This document shows, piece by piece, positions 33,119-41,003 of a stretch of DNA of 46,743 bases. The position numbers and the translations under genes were made by a program. Below the pieces are notes generated by a model. That model had not been told where the DNA came from. It did not search any database and saw nothing but the letters and a program-made list of their open reading frames with translations. The stretch spans positions 1 to 46,743 of the forward strand of contig JAVHRO010000061.1 in the NCBI GenBank assembly GCA_036171675.1, in the 5' to 3' direction. This DNA comes from Vicingus sp036171675 (GTDB lineage: Bacteria; Bacteroidota; Bacteroidia; Flavobacteriales_E; Vicingaceae). Within the stretch, counting starts at the first letter, position 1. Every line of letters starts with the position of its first letter.

Positions 33119-33292
33119 ATGAAAAAGAAAGACAAAATAAAATTATTGGTTTTAGCTATTCTTGTTACAGTCATGAGTATGACTTATTTTCTATATGGAA
33201 AAGAATCTATAGTTATGAAAATAGTAGTTGGATCAAGTTTTTTATGTTGGCTTGTTACCATGTTTTATTCGAATCGAAAATTCAAGGAATAG
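33119..33292 (+). CDS. Small two-helix membrane protein (57 aa)
   Basis: A 57-codon frame beginning MKKKDKIKLLVLAILVTVMS. Two hydrophobic stretches (about 8-26 and 32-50) are separated by a short polar turn (YGKESIVMK), and the C-terminus is basic (YSNRKFKE). It is preceded by a good -7 element at 33100-33107. The positive-inside distribution suggests both ends in the cytoplasm. I recognise no family. It lies in the gap between the caspase operon and the two-component genes, 86 nt before the response regulator gene, so it may be the first gene of that transcript. The remainder of the 414-nt gap holds only promoter-like and palindromic sequence. Confidence 0.5.
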   Translation: MKKKDKIKLLVLAILVTVMSMTYFLYGKESIVMKIVVGSSFLCWLVTMFYSNRKFKE

Positions 33293-33378
33293 AAGGAATA
33301 GTTCAACAATAATAATTTTTAAGTTTCACATTTTTGCTCTTCAAAATTTCTTCGAAATTGAAACTTTAACTTTACTGA

Positions 33379-34053
33379 ATGAAAATTTTAATTATTGAAG
33401 ACGAAAAAGAATTGGCAAATGATATTGCTGAATACCTTTCTAGTCAAAACTATATATGCGAATTTGCCTCAACATTTAACAGTGCACTAGAAAAAATCGA
33501 AATGTACGATTACGACTGTATATTGTTAGATATTATGTTGCCTGGTGGAAGTGGTTTAGATTTATTATCTATTATTAAAAAAAGACAGCGGCAATATGGT
33601 GTTATTATTACTTCAGCAAAAAATGCATTAGAAGATAAAATTATTGGCTTACAAATTGGTGCAGACGATTATTTAGCTAAGCCATTTCACCTCTCCGAAT
33701 TAGCTGCCAGGATATACGCCATTATTAGAAGAAACCATTTTGAGAACAACAACATTTTAAAAACAGGCGAAATAGAAGTTGACATTTTAGCTAAATCGGT
33801 AAAAGTTAATAATACACTGGTTACGCTCACGCGAAAAGAATTTGACTTGATGTTGTTTTTTATAGGAAATAAAAACAGAGTAATTTCTAAAAGCGCATTG
33901 GCGGAACATTTATCAGGCGATTTTGCTGACATGCTCGACAATCATGATGTAATTTATGCCCATGTTAAAAATCTAAAGAAAAAACTTTATGAGGCTGGAT
34001 GCCCTAATTATATTAAAACAATTTATGGCACAGGTTATAAGTGGGAAATATGA
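33379..34053 (+). CDS. OmpR/PhoB-family response regulator
   Basis: A 224-aa response regulator. The receiver domain (1-120) has the acidic pair in IIEDEKE, phospho-acceptor Asp51 in CILLDIMLPGGSG, the Thr/Ser switch ITSA and Lys in DDYLAKPFHLSEL. The winged-helix domain (about 130-224) has VTLTRKEFDLMLFF and ends IKTIYGTGYKWEI, typical of the OmpR group. The stop overlaps the start of the histidine kinase gene (ATGA). Its targets are probably the redox genes 1.3 kb downstream and possibly its own promoter; this is inferred from order. Confidence 0.92.
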   Translation: MKILIIEDEKELANDIAEYLSSQNYICEFASTFNSALEKIEMYDYDCILLDIMLPGGSGLDLLSIIKKRQRQYGVIITSAKNALEDKIIGLQIGADDYLAKPFHLSELAARIYAIIRRNHFENNNILKTGEIEVDILAKSVKVNNTLVTLTRKEFDLMLFFIGNKNRVISKSALAEHLSGDFADMLDNHDVIYAHVKNLKKKLYEAGCPNYIKTIYGTGYKWEI

Positions 34054-35318
34054 ATAAACTGCTCAACAAACCATTTAAAGCTTTTACGCTTTACGCATTA
34101 TTTATACTTATTTGCAGTATTCCAATTTATTATTTGGTTGTAGATAATATTTGGTTAGAGGAAATTGATGAGCATAACAAAAGTATAAAAGAAAAAATAG
34201 AACAAAAATTTAACAGCGATAAAATTGATACCAACGAATTAACTAAAACTATCCAAATTTGGAATTCATTAAATGTGGGCTCTACCATAATTTCTTCAAC
34301 CCCTAACAGCATAAAACCTGATAGTATTTATACCAAATTGGGTAAAATTTATAACGACAAACTTCGAACACTCTCTTGCTATATTCAAATTAAAGGCAAA
34401 CCATATCATTTATTGATACAAACTAATACCGAAGAAACCATAAGAACATTACTTGCTATTACAGTAATTACATCACTCTTCTTTTGTTTTTTAGTGATAG
34501 GATTTATTTATTTAAACAAAAAAATTTCATTAAAAATTTGGGGACCATTTTATTCAATGTTGGATAAAATAAAACTTTTCGACTTAAATAACAATCAGAA
34601 ATTATCATTTCAAAACACTGATATTGAAGAATTTAACGTGTTGAACAATGAGTTGAATAAGTTAATTAATAAAAACATATCGGTATATAATCAACAAAAA
34701 ACGTTTATTGAAAATGCCTCTCACGAACTACAAACACCATTGGCAGTGCTAAAATCAAAAATCGATTTATTGTTGCAAAACAAACATTTAACCAACGAAC
34801 AATCCGAAATTATCAATACCATTAGCAGTTCAATTTCAAGGGTTTCTCGAATAAACAAAAATTTATTGTTACTCTCAAAAATTGAAAACAAACAATTTTC
34901 AAAAAATGAACCTGTTAATGTAGTGGCAACATTTAACGAAAACATTGAAATACTTGCTGACCATATTGAGGACAAAGGACTTTCAATTTCAGTAATAAAT
35001 GAATCCAACCCAATCCTAAGCTGTAATAAAATGTTACTTGAAATATTGATCACAAATTTGCTCATTAACAGCATTCGACATAACGAAATTAACGGTAAAA
35101 TAATTATTGAAGTTAAAGCACAAAGCATTAGCATATCTAATTCTGGAAACGTACCATTAGATAGCATTGCAATATTTCAAAGATTCGTTGTTTCATCATC
35201 TGAAACCACCAACAGTGGGTTAGGCCTCTCTATTGTTAAAGAAATTTGCAAACGATACAACTGGCAAATAGAATACTCTTTTTCCAATCAACTACATATA
35301 TTTTTGGTGAAGTTTTAG
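34050..35318 (+). CDS. Sensor histidine kinase
   Basis: A 422-aa inner-membrane kinase paired with the response regulator. I use the ATG at 34050 (ATGA overlap) rather than the GTG at 34041. TM1 lies at about 9-31 and TM2 at about 133-155, with a periplasmic sensor of about 100 residues between. HisKA carries the phospho-His in ENASHELQTPLAVLKSKIDLL; the ATP-binding domain has LLINSIRHNEING (N box; the usual second Asn is replaced) and SGLGLSIVKEICKRYNW (G box). Ser replaces the usual Gly in the first G2-type position (NSGLGLS), as is common. The periplasmic part contains a single Cys and no recognisable ligand fold. Confidence 0.9.
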   Translation: MNKLLNKPFKAFTLYALFILICSIPIYYLVVDNIWLEEIDEHNKSIKEKIEQKFNSDKIDTNELTKTIQIWNSLNVGSTIISSTPNSIKPDSIYTKLGKIYNDKLRTLSCYIQIKGKPYHLLIQTNTEETIRTLLAITVITSLFFCFLVIGFIYLNKKISLKIWGPFYSMLDKIKLFDLNNNQKLSFQNTDIEEFNVLNNELNKLINKNISVYNQQKTFIENASHELQTPLAVLKSKIDLLLQNKHLTNEQSEIINTISSSISRVSRINKNLLLLSKIENKQFSKNEPVNVVATFNENIEILADHIEDKGLSISVINESNPILSCNKMLLEILITNLLINSIRHNEINGKIIIEVKAQSISISNSGNVPLDSIAIFQRFVVSSSETTNSGLGLSIVKEICKRYNWQIEYSFSNQLHIFLVKF

Positions 35319-35382
35319 AAAATTCAAATTATCTTCTAAATTGAGTCACATCTTTGTGCCATAAACTTAAAACCAATAAATT

Positions 35383-35883
35383 ATGACACCTACACATTTG
35401 CATTTAATCATTACTCATTTACCAATTTTTGCTTCAATATTAGGAGGTTTAGTTTTGGCCTATGCCATCTGGACTAAATCCAATCAAACAAAAATTGCCG
35501 CATACGGTTTAATGATAATTTCTACGCTTGGTGCAGTAACAGCTTATCTTTCGGGTGAAGAAGCTGAAGAAACCGTAGAAAACATCCAAGGAGTTTCTGA
35601 ACGAATTATTGAACAACATGCCGATTTTGCAGTAATTGCTTTAGTTTCGTTAATTATTTTAGGTGCAATTGCTTTATTAGGAATATTAGTATCATTAAAG
35701 AATCACCCATTAACGAAAACCATTGCATTTGTAACTTTAGCTATATCACTTATTAGTTTTGGATTAGTGGCCCGCACAGGCTATTTAGGAGGACAAATTA
35801 GACATACCGAAACAAGTACAAACCTCAACAATCAAATGGAGCAAAATGCCGAAAATTCTGATGAAGAAGGTGATGAAGATTAA
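35383..35883 (+). CDS. DUF2231-like four-helix membrane protein
   Basis: A 166-aa inner-membrane protein with about four helices (roughly 8-30, 38-58, 83-103, 112-132) and an acidic C-terminal tail (NSDEEGDED). The N-terminal motif THLHLIITHLPIFASILGG and GYLGGQIRHTE near the end match the DUF2231 pattern (HxxxVHxPI and GYLGGxLxxxxG). The conserved His in helices 1 and 3 (HADFAV) could be heme ligands. DUF2231 proteins are often found beside c-type cytochromes. It starts the mini-operon with the cytochrome b and 10-heme genes, 64 nt after the kinase. A near-promoter CATCTTTG (one mismatch) lies at 35349-35356. Confidence 0.72.
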   Translation: MTPTHLHLIITHLPIFASILGGLVLAYAIWTKSNQTKIAAYGLMIISTLGAVTAYLSGEEAEETVENIQGVSERIIEQHADFAVIALVSLIILGAIALLGILVSLKNHPLTKTIAFVTLAISLISFGLVARTGYLGGQIRHTETSTNLNNQMEQNAENSDEEGDED

Positions 35884-35898
35884 ATTTATAAAAAACAC

Positions 35899-36471
35899 AT
35901 GAAAGATTCCATATTTTCAAAATACGTTACACCATTTTTTCAATGGTATGCATTAATGATTATAATAACCATTGTTATTGACTATTTCTTGCATCGATTA
36001 AATTTAATAGAAGTTGGTCGTTACTTAGGTTACCTTGGAACTTTTATCGTAATTATTTCATTTTATTATTCGTTACGTAAACGAAAAATAATAAAAAGTG
36101 GCTCACCAAAAAAACTACTTGAGTTCCACGAATACCTCGCTTGGATTGGATCGATATTTATTTTAGTTCATGCTGGAATTCATTTTAATGCAATATTACC
36201 GTGGTTGGCCATATTGATGCTTCTTATTTCTGTTGCTACTGGATTAATTGGAAAATTTATTCTACATAAATCCAACGAGAAATTAATACAACAAAAGCAA
36301 CTTTTAATTGAAAAAGGACAAGCTCCTGAAGAAGTCGAAAAACAAGTTTTTTTTGATGCTATCACCGTTGATTTAATGAAAAAATGGAGAGTAGTTCACC
36401 TTCCAATAACTATTGTTTTAGGAATACTCGTTATTCTGCATATCGTTTCCATAATAATATACAGCAAATGA
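35899..36471 (+). CDS. Di-heme cytochrome b-type membrane protein (second copy)
   Basis: A 190-aa inner-membrane protein with five probable helices (about 14-32, 41-58, 78-96, 98-121, 168-187). His77/His91 and His167/His181 form two H-x13-H pairs, the same ligand set and spacing as in the 288-aa protein at 7889-8755. The E-F-H...V-H and V-x-H-L-P...H-x-V contexts are also shared, so they are paralogs. It lacks the long Lys/Glu-rich cytoplasmic insert: here the helix 4-5 connection is only about 45 residues. The stop overlaps the start of the 10-heme cytochrome (ATGA). Probable role: passing electrons between the quinone pool and that cytochrome. Confidence 0.75.
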   Translation: MKDSIFSKYVTPFFQWYALMIIITIVIDYFLHRLNLIEVGRYLGYLGTFIVIISFYYSLRKRKIIKSGSPKKLLEFHEYLAWIGSIFILVHAGIHFNAILPWLAILMLLISVATGLIGKFILHKSNEKLIQQKQLLIEKGQAPEEVEKQVFFDAITVDLMKKWRVVHLPITIVLGILVILHIVSIIIYSK

Positions 36472-37361
36472 AAAATTTAATTATTTTGGTAATAACAGCT
36501 TCGTTGGTTTGGCTGATGATGAAATTTCCAAAAGAAATGATTAATCCTGGAAAATTAACAGTTGTTCATCAAGAACTTAACAATAAATGTACTGCATGCC
36601 ACGATATGTTTTGGGGAGTTTCATCACAAAAATGTATGGTGTGTCATCAATTATCAGAAATTGGAAAAGATTCGCTTGGAGATAAAAACTCGATACTATT
36701 TCATGAAAATTTAAAAAATCAAGCCTGTACCAATTGCCATTCTGATCATAAGGGACTTCATCCAACAAGTTCAATTGAAAACTTTAATCATAATTTACTT
36801 GCTACAAATCAGCAATCAAACTGCAACAGTTGTCACAATAAACCTACTAACCAATTACACCAACCATTATCTAATTCATGTAACGAATGTCACACTACAA
36901 ATTCCTGGAAATCGACAAAAGCTTTTAATCATAACATGATACAAGATAGTACAAAAAACAATTGCGTAGCCTGTCATAAAAGCCCAACAGATAATTTTCA
37001 TAGTTCATTTAAAAACAATTGCACCTCGTGCCATAATACAGATAAATGGAGACCAGCAAATTTTGAACACTCAAAATATTTTGTTCTTGACCGCAATCAT
37101 AATACAACCTGTGTAACTTGTCATGCCAACAACAACTTCAGCACATACAGCTGTTTTGGCTGTCATGCTCATACTCAAAATAATATTATGGGAGAGCACC
37201 GTGAAGAAGGAATTTTTAATTTGACCAATTGTGTTAAGTGCCATAGAAGTGGTAATGAGCATGATATAATAAACAACATTAATTCATCTAATAATAGGAT
37301 GGGGAATAATGGAGAAAATAACAGAAAAGGTGAACATGGAAATGACGATGATGACGATTAA
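36468..37361 (+). CDS. Multiheme c-type cytochrome, 10 CxxCH motifs
   Basis: A 297-aa protein read from the ATG at 36468; it overlaps the cytochrome b stop as ATGA and begins a signal or anchor helix (LIILVITASLVWLMMKF). A longer upstream extension to 36384 would run through the cytochrome b frame and has no signal sequence, so I reject it. Ten CxxCH motifs lie at about one per 24 residues, in the same repeat style as the 20- and 13-heme proteins (FNHN, WKSTKAFNHN, FEHSKYFVL). No CxxCK or enzyme domain is seen. A low-complexity tail (NNRMGNNGENNRKGEHGN followed by five Asp) is odd for a cytochrome and may be a metal- or surface-contact tail. Last gene of the mini-operon. Confidence 0.88.
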   Translation: MKNLIILVITASLVWLMMKFPKEMINPGKLTVVHQELNNKCTACHDMFWGVSSQKCMVCHQLSEIGKDSLGDKNSILFHENLKNQACTNCHSDHKGLHPTSSIENFNHNLLATNQQSNCNSCHNKPTNQLHQPLSNSCNECHTTNSWKSTKAFNHNMIQDSTKNNCVACHKSPTDNFHSSFKNNCTSCHNTDKWRPANFEHSKYFVLDRNHNTTCVTCHANNNFSTYSCFGCHAHTQNNIMGEHREEGIFNLTNCVKCHRSGNEHDIINNINSSNNRMGNNGENNRKGEHGNDDDDD

Positions 37362-37384
37362 TCAATTTTTGCAATAAACGTTAA

Positions 37385-37416
37385 TTGGTGTTACAATAAA
37401 CAAATCTGTAACTTTG
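37385..37416 (+). promoter_or_regulatory. Bacteroidota promoter for the VIT1-type transporter
   Basis: TTG at 37385-37387, 21 nt, then TAACTTTG at 37409-37416. The start codon is at 37434, giving a short leader. Confidence 0.6.
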
Positions 37417-37433
37417 TCTTTAAAATAAATCGA

Positions 37434-38531
37434 ATGATTGACTTTAAAAATATACAAACCGAAATTGATGCTAGTTTTTTATATAAAATTCTTTCAGACA
37501 ATGAAGGTGACGAAAATGTAGCTAACGTTTTTCGTCAAATGAGTGAGATTGAATTAAGTCATGCCATTGCTTTCATGGAGAAAAATAATTTAGACACAAC
37601 TAAATTACCACCTCCTTCAAAAAGAGCTAGAATACTGAGCTTTATTGGTAAAATATTAGGCTATGACTATGTACTTGGAGTATTGTTAGACACAGAAAAG
37701 AGCATATCATCCAACATTCTTATAGCTCGAAAAAAGACAAAAACTATCACTTCATTTTCAGACACAGCCCATGTTACTATTTTAAAAAATATTCTTAACA
37801 ATAATTCCAATGTGTCTGGCTCAAGCTTAGCTCGTTTTGAAAAAAGACACCGTTCAGTTGGCGGAAATGCACTTCGAGCGGCTGTATTAGGAGGTAATGA
37901 TGGGTTAGTATCTAATTTTAGTTTAATAATGGGGGTAGCGGGAGCCACTAGTGGTCAAAGCGAAGTTTTACTTGCTGGTCTTGCTGGTTTATTAGCCGGT
38001 GCTTTATCTATGGCGTTAGGCGAATGGATTTCTGTAAAAAGTTCTCAAGAACTTTACGAAAACCAGATGCAGCTAGAAATGGAAGAATTAGAAGCCAATC
38101 CAGAAGGTGAAGAAAAAGAATTGGCACTAATTTATTACTCCAAAGGGATTCCTGAAGAACAAGCAAAAACGATGGCCAAAGACGTGATGTCTGACAAAGA
38201 CAAAGCTCACGGAATTTTAGTTAAAGAAGAATTAGGTATCAATGCTGAAGATTTGCAAGGTTCGGCAATGGAAGCTGCATTAGCCTCTTTTATATTATTT
38301 GCTTTTGGAGCTGTTATCCCTCTAATTCCTTTTTTCTTTTATGGTGGACTAAAAGCTGTAATAATTAGCACTGTAATGAGCGCTATCGGATTATTTGTGA
38401 TTGGATCAAGTATTACTTTATTTACTGGTAAAAGTATTTGGTATTCAGGATTTAGACAAGTAATTTTTGGGCTAATTGCAGCGGCTATAACTTTTGGAAT
38501 AGGGCGACTAATTGGTGTTTCTATAACCTAA
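37434..38531 (+). CDS. VIT1/CCC1-family iron or manganese transporter with ferritin-like domain
   Basis: A 365-aa protein. Residues ~1-130 form a helical rubrerythrin/ferritin-like domain (MIDFKNIQTEIDASFLYKIL, RQMSEIELSHAIAFMEK), with Glu/His residues that could bind iron. The membrane part (about 140-365) is VIT1-type: ALRAAVLGGNDGLVSNFSL, GALSMALGEWISVKSSQELY and late helices AALASFILFAFGAVIPLIPF and FGLIAAAITFGIGRLIG. An acidic cytoplasmic loop (about 220-250) is a metal-gathering site in this family. Expected to move Fe or Mn out of the cytoplasm or into a store. It follows the 10-heme gene but has its own promoter, so it is separate from that operon. Confidence 0.87.
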   Translation: MIDFKNIQTEIDASFLYKILSDNEGDENVANVFRQMSEIELSHAIAFMEKNNLDTTKLPPPSKRARILSFIGKILGYDYVLGVLLDTEKSISSNILIARKKTKTITSFSDTAHVTILKNILNNNSNVSGSSLARFEKRHRSVGGNALRAAVLGGNDGLVSNFSLIMGVAGATSGQSEVLLAGLAGLLAGALSMALGEWISVKSSQELYENQMQLEMEELEANPEGEEKELALIYYSKGIPEEQAKTMAKDVMSDKDKAHGILVKEELGINAEDLQGSAMEAALASFILFAFGAVIPLIPFFFYGGLKAVIISTVMSAIGLFVIGSSITLFTGKSIWYSGFRQVIFGLIAAAITFGIGRLIGVSIT

Positions 38532-38547
38532 AATAAATGCGTGTTAA

Positions 38548-39681
38548 TTAAGAAAGTTTCGTCTTATTTTTTAGTGGATTAGCATACATTTTAAGTAGAA
38601 TTTGTCTTGCTTGTAAATTTCCTAGCAATTCTACCGAGGCTAATTTTTTTTCCACATATTTAATAAAATCTTGTTTTTCATCTGAACTATAATGAGACTC
38701 AAACGTATTGCTATCGTTTAACAAATCATAAGAAATATAATTGTTTGGCCACAATTGATAATGTTGAAATATTTCTTCATCAATAATAGTTGAAAGGTTT
38801 TTCAACAATTCGTTTCTATTTTGATGTGGCGAAAGATTTGAAATTTTCTCATTTAATGGGTTACAAAAACTCAATTTCACATTTCCCTTTAACCCTTGAA
38901 TACCAGTTAAAATATGTACATAATCTTCATTTGCAGCTTTAACGTATGTTTCTCCATTAGTCTTTGCCATTAACTCTTTAAGTTTCATGGCATCGCAAGG
39001 ATCATACTCGTACGAAATACTCACCGGCATGATGTTCATATGAATTAAATGTTGATACAAGTCTGTTTTGGCCGACAAAACAAACATTTTTAATAATCCA
39101 GGATTGGTAAAATCGTTTCCATCTTTTGCCCTACCTTCTCGTTGAGCAATCCATACTGATTGTTTTTTTTTATTCAGCACATATTGAATATACGACGACA
39201 ACTTAACCGAAGCCATAAACATATCTTGCTTAGGCAAATTTCGTTGAACAACAAAACTTCTGTTTAACCTCACCAAGTCTTTAACCCAAGGAATATTTAA
39301 TAAATTACTTCCAATAGCAATTTCGCAACCATCAAAGCCATTGTTTATTAAACCATAATTAATAAATGCAGAATCTAATACAATATCTCTATGATTAGAT
39401 ACGAACACATATTGCGTATTTTTTTTTATATTCTGAAAGTTCTCAAATGAAACCTCTTTAATGGTTTCTTCAATCGATTTTAAAATAGTAGAACTCACAA
39501 TTTCTTTTTGAAATTGAATAATACTTTGGCACGAAAGTAGCCAAGTTCTAACATGTTCAGGGGTTAATTCTGGATGATACAATTTTATGGCATTCATTAA
39601 TATCTCAACTTCAGCCAGTCTTGTAGCCACTTCTTGGTATTCACCATCGGTAAAACATCTTATATCATCAAAATTTTCCAT
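38548..39681 (-). CDS. Glycerol acyltransferase-like (PlsC-fold) protein
   Basis: A 377-aa membrane-associated acyltransferase-like protein. I start it at the ATG at 39681; the preceding in-frame codon is TTG. Residues ~125-140 hold the NHRDIVLDS motif (usually HxxxxD; here H-R-D-I-V-L-D, as in a Bacteroidota subgroup), and QREGRAKDGND carries the second acyltransferase block. Other blocks read FVVQRNLPKQ and MPVSISYEYDPCD. The N-terminal third is helical and less conserved. The substrate is unknown, but a lipid-ester-forming role is expected. It is convergent with the VIT1 gene, 16 nt apart. Confidence 0.78.
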   Translation of the reverse strand: MENFDDIRCFTDGEYQEVATRLAEVEILMNAIKLYHPELTPEHVRTWLLSCQSIIQFQKEIVSSTILKSIEETIKEVSFENFQNIKKNTQYVFVSNHRDIVLDSAFINYGLINNGFDGCEIAIGSNLLNIPWVKDLVRLNRSFVVQRNLPKQDMFMASVKLSSYIQYVLNKKKQSVWIAQREGRAKDGNDFTNPGLLKMFVLSAKTDLYQHLIHMNIMPVSISYEYDPCDAMKLKELMAKTNGETYVKAANEDYVHILTGIQGLKGNVKLSFCNPLNEKISNLSPHQNRNELLKNLSTIIDEEIFQHYQLWPNNYISYDLLNDSNTFESHYSSDEKQDFIKYVEKKLASVELLGNLQARQILLKMYANPLKNKTKLS

Positions 39682-39696
39682 CAATTATTTTTTTTA

Positions 39697-39704
39697 CAAA
39701 AATA
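39697..39704 (-). promoter_or_regulatory. -7 element for the acyltransferase gene
   Basis: TATTTTTG on the minus strand matches TAnnTTTG, 15 nt before the start codon at 39681. No -33 TTG at the right distance. It lies in the divergent gap shared with the lipoprotein at 39741. Confidence 0.35.
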
Positions 39705-39740
39705 TTATCTATTTTTAAGTTTTGCTAATTTAATCTCGTC

Positions 39741-40295
39741 ATGAAAAAATCGCTCTATTTTTTAACTGCATTTTTTAGCTTCGTTTTAATGGGATGTCCC
39801 TATCAAAGCGATGTAGAATTAAGTACTTATGAAGAATCATTAAAAAATGATAAGAATTTAGAGGGTTCGTGGATTGCTTTTCATGATGACGGCACCAAAG
39901 ATCAACTTTTTATTGAGAAAATAGCTAAATCGGTTATGGAAGTTTCGCATAAAGAATTGGATAAAAATGATCGATCTAAAGGCACTAACAAATACAGAAT
40001 TTATGCAACAAATTTAAATGGTCAACTATTGTATAATATTGAAACCAAAGAGGGGAAATATTTATTTGCAAAATATGGTTGGACGGGTAAAAATGAATTT
40101 TATGTTCAAACTATCAATGAAGATTATATGAAAAACAACTTTATTGTTGATTCTGTAAATACAGAAAATTTAAAATCGTTTTTGTTTGACAACGTTCAGA
40201 AAGACGATTTATACGACGATAAAGTTGAATTTTATCGAATGGATTCTCCAGAATATTTAAAGGTAAAGATGTACATGAAAAAATCAGGTTTTTAA
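39741..40295 (+). CDS. Lipoprotein of unknown function (184 aa)
   Basis: A 184-aa lipoprotein with signal YFLTAFFSFVLMGC (lipobox LMGC, Cys19). The mature part is beta-rich with a central stretch GSWIAFHDDGTKDQLFIEK and later KYGWTGKNEFYVQTINEDY, which resembles small lipocalin- or calycin-like lipoproteins, though no family is certain. It is divergent from the acyltransferase and converges on the next gene, with four shared bases at the stop codons (40292-40295). Function unknown. Confidence 0.68.
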   Translation: MKKSLYFLTAFFSFVLMGCPYQSDVELSTYEESLKNDKNLEGSWIAFHDDGTKDQLFIEKIAKSVMEVSHKELDKNDRSKGTNKYRIYATNLNGQLLYNIETKEGKYLFAKYGWTGKNEFYVQTINEDYMKNNFIVDSVNTENLKSFLFDNVQKDDLYDDKVEFYRMDSPEYLKVKMYMKKSGF

Positions 40296-40750
40296 TTATC
40301 TTTTTTTAAAACTTCCTCTTTCTCCTTTTTTATGCTTTTTGAATAATTAACGTTAAAATTAAACTCTCCATTATTTTTTTTATACTCAATTAAAGCAGAT
40401 GGAAAATCAAGTTCCGAATCATCAACTCCTTCTCGCTTTTTAACCAACTCCATAACAAACATAAAAGGTTCTGCCCCTTTATCGCCTTCAAAAGTAGAAA
40501 TTGCAATGCGTTTTGGCAGATATCCTTCTTTTACCAACTCTAACGTATAATATTTTTGGAGTTTTAAATCATAAGAGAATTTTTTACCCCATACCGTAGT
40601 CGAAATAAGTGTATTTTCTTCATAAAGGTTAATGGTAACATTGTGCATACTTTTATTCTCTTCATTCACCATGTATCCAGAAAAATTCACCTGACACTCA
40701 GTTTTAGCAGCTATAAGCAAAAAACATAAGAAGATGTAAACATTTTTCAT
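40292..40750 (-). CDS. Exported carboxypeptidase-regulatory-like protein (152 aa)
   Basis: A 152-aa protein with a short signal peptide (MKNVYIFLCFLLIAAKTECQ) and a beta-sandwich resembling the carboxypeptidase-regulatory (CnaB-like) fold: NFSGYMVNEENKSMHNVTINLYEENTLI, then LQKYYTLELVKEGYLPKRIAIS. The C-terminus is Lys/Glu-rich. I use the ATG at 40750; the TTG at 40756 would add two residues before the signal. It lacks TonB-receptor or adhesin parts, so it may be a small surface or periplasmic binding protein. Its stop overlaps that of the convergent lipoprotein. Function unknown. Confidence 0.65.
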   Translation of the reverse strand: MKNVYIFLCFLLIAAKTECQVNFSGYMVNEENKSMHNVTINLYEENTLISTTVWGKKFSYDLKLQKYYTLELVKEGYLPKRIAISTFEGDKGAEPFMFVMELVKKREGVDDSELDFPSALIEYKKNNGEFNFNVNYSKSIKKEKEEVLKKDN

Positions 40751-40952
40751 ATTCAAAATTTAACACAACATGGGTTTATTTATACGAACTTAACAACAAT
40801 TTTGTTACAAAAACATTTTTAGATGTGAAATTATCAAGACTAAATAATCCTGAATTATTTTAAATAATTTTTCCAATACATAAAAACAGTTTAAATAAGT
40901 ATAAATAACAACTGTAAATAATTTTAAAAACTAAACATTTTAAAAAATAGCC

Positions 40953-40982
40953 TTGACTTTAGTTCAAGTATTATTAATTTTG
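40953..40982 (+). promoter_or_regulatory. Bacteroidota promoter for rpoN
   Basis: TTG at 40953-40955, exactly 19 nt, then TAATTTTG at 40975-40982; start codon at 41004. One of the best-formed promoters in the window. An imperfect palindrome, CTTGA-N7-TCAAG at 40952-40968, overlaps the -33 element. Confidence 0.65.
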
Positions 40983-41003
40983 ATTGAGAATAAAAATTAA
41001 ACC

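Noticed and set aside
33345..33359. AATTTC-TTC-GAAATT palindrome upstream of the response regulator gene
   Set aside because: Short arms in AT-rich DNA; could arise by chance and is not repeated at the cytochrome promoter.
36384..36467. Longer start for the 10-heme cytochrome
   Set aside because: These codons overlap the cytochrome b gene in another frame and place 28 polar residues before the signal helix; the ATG at 36468 gives a proper signal and ATGA coupling.
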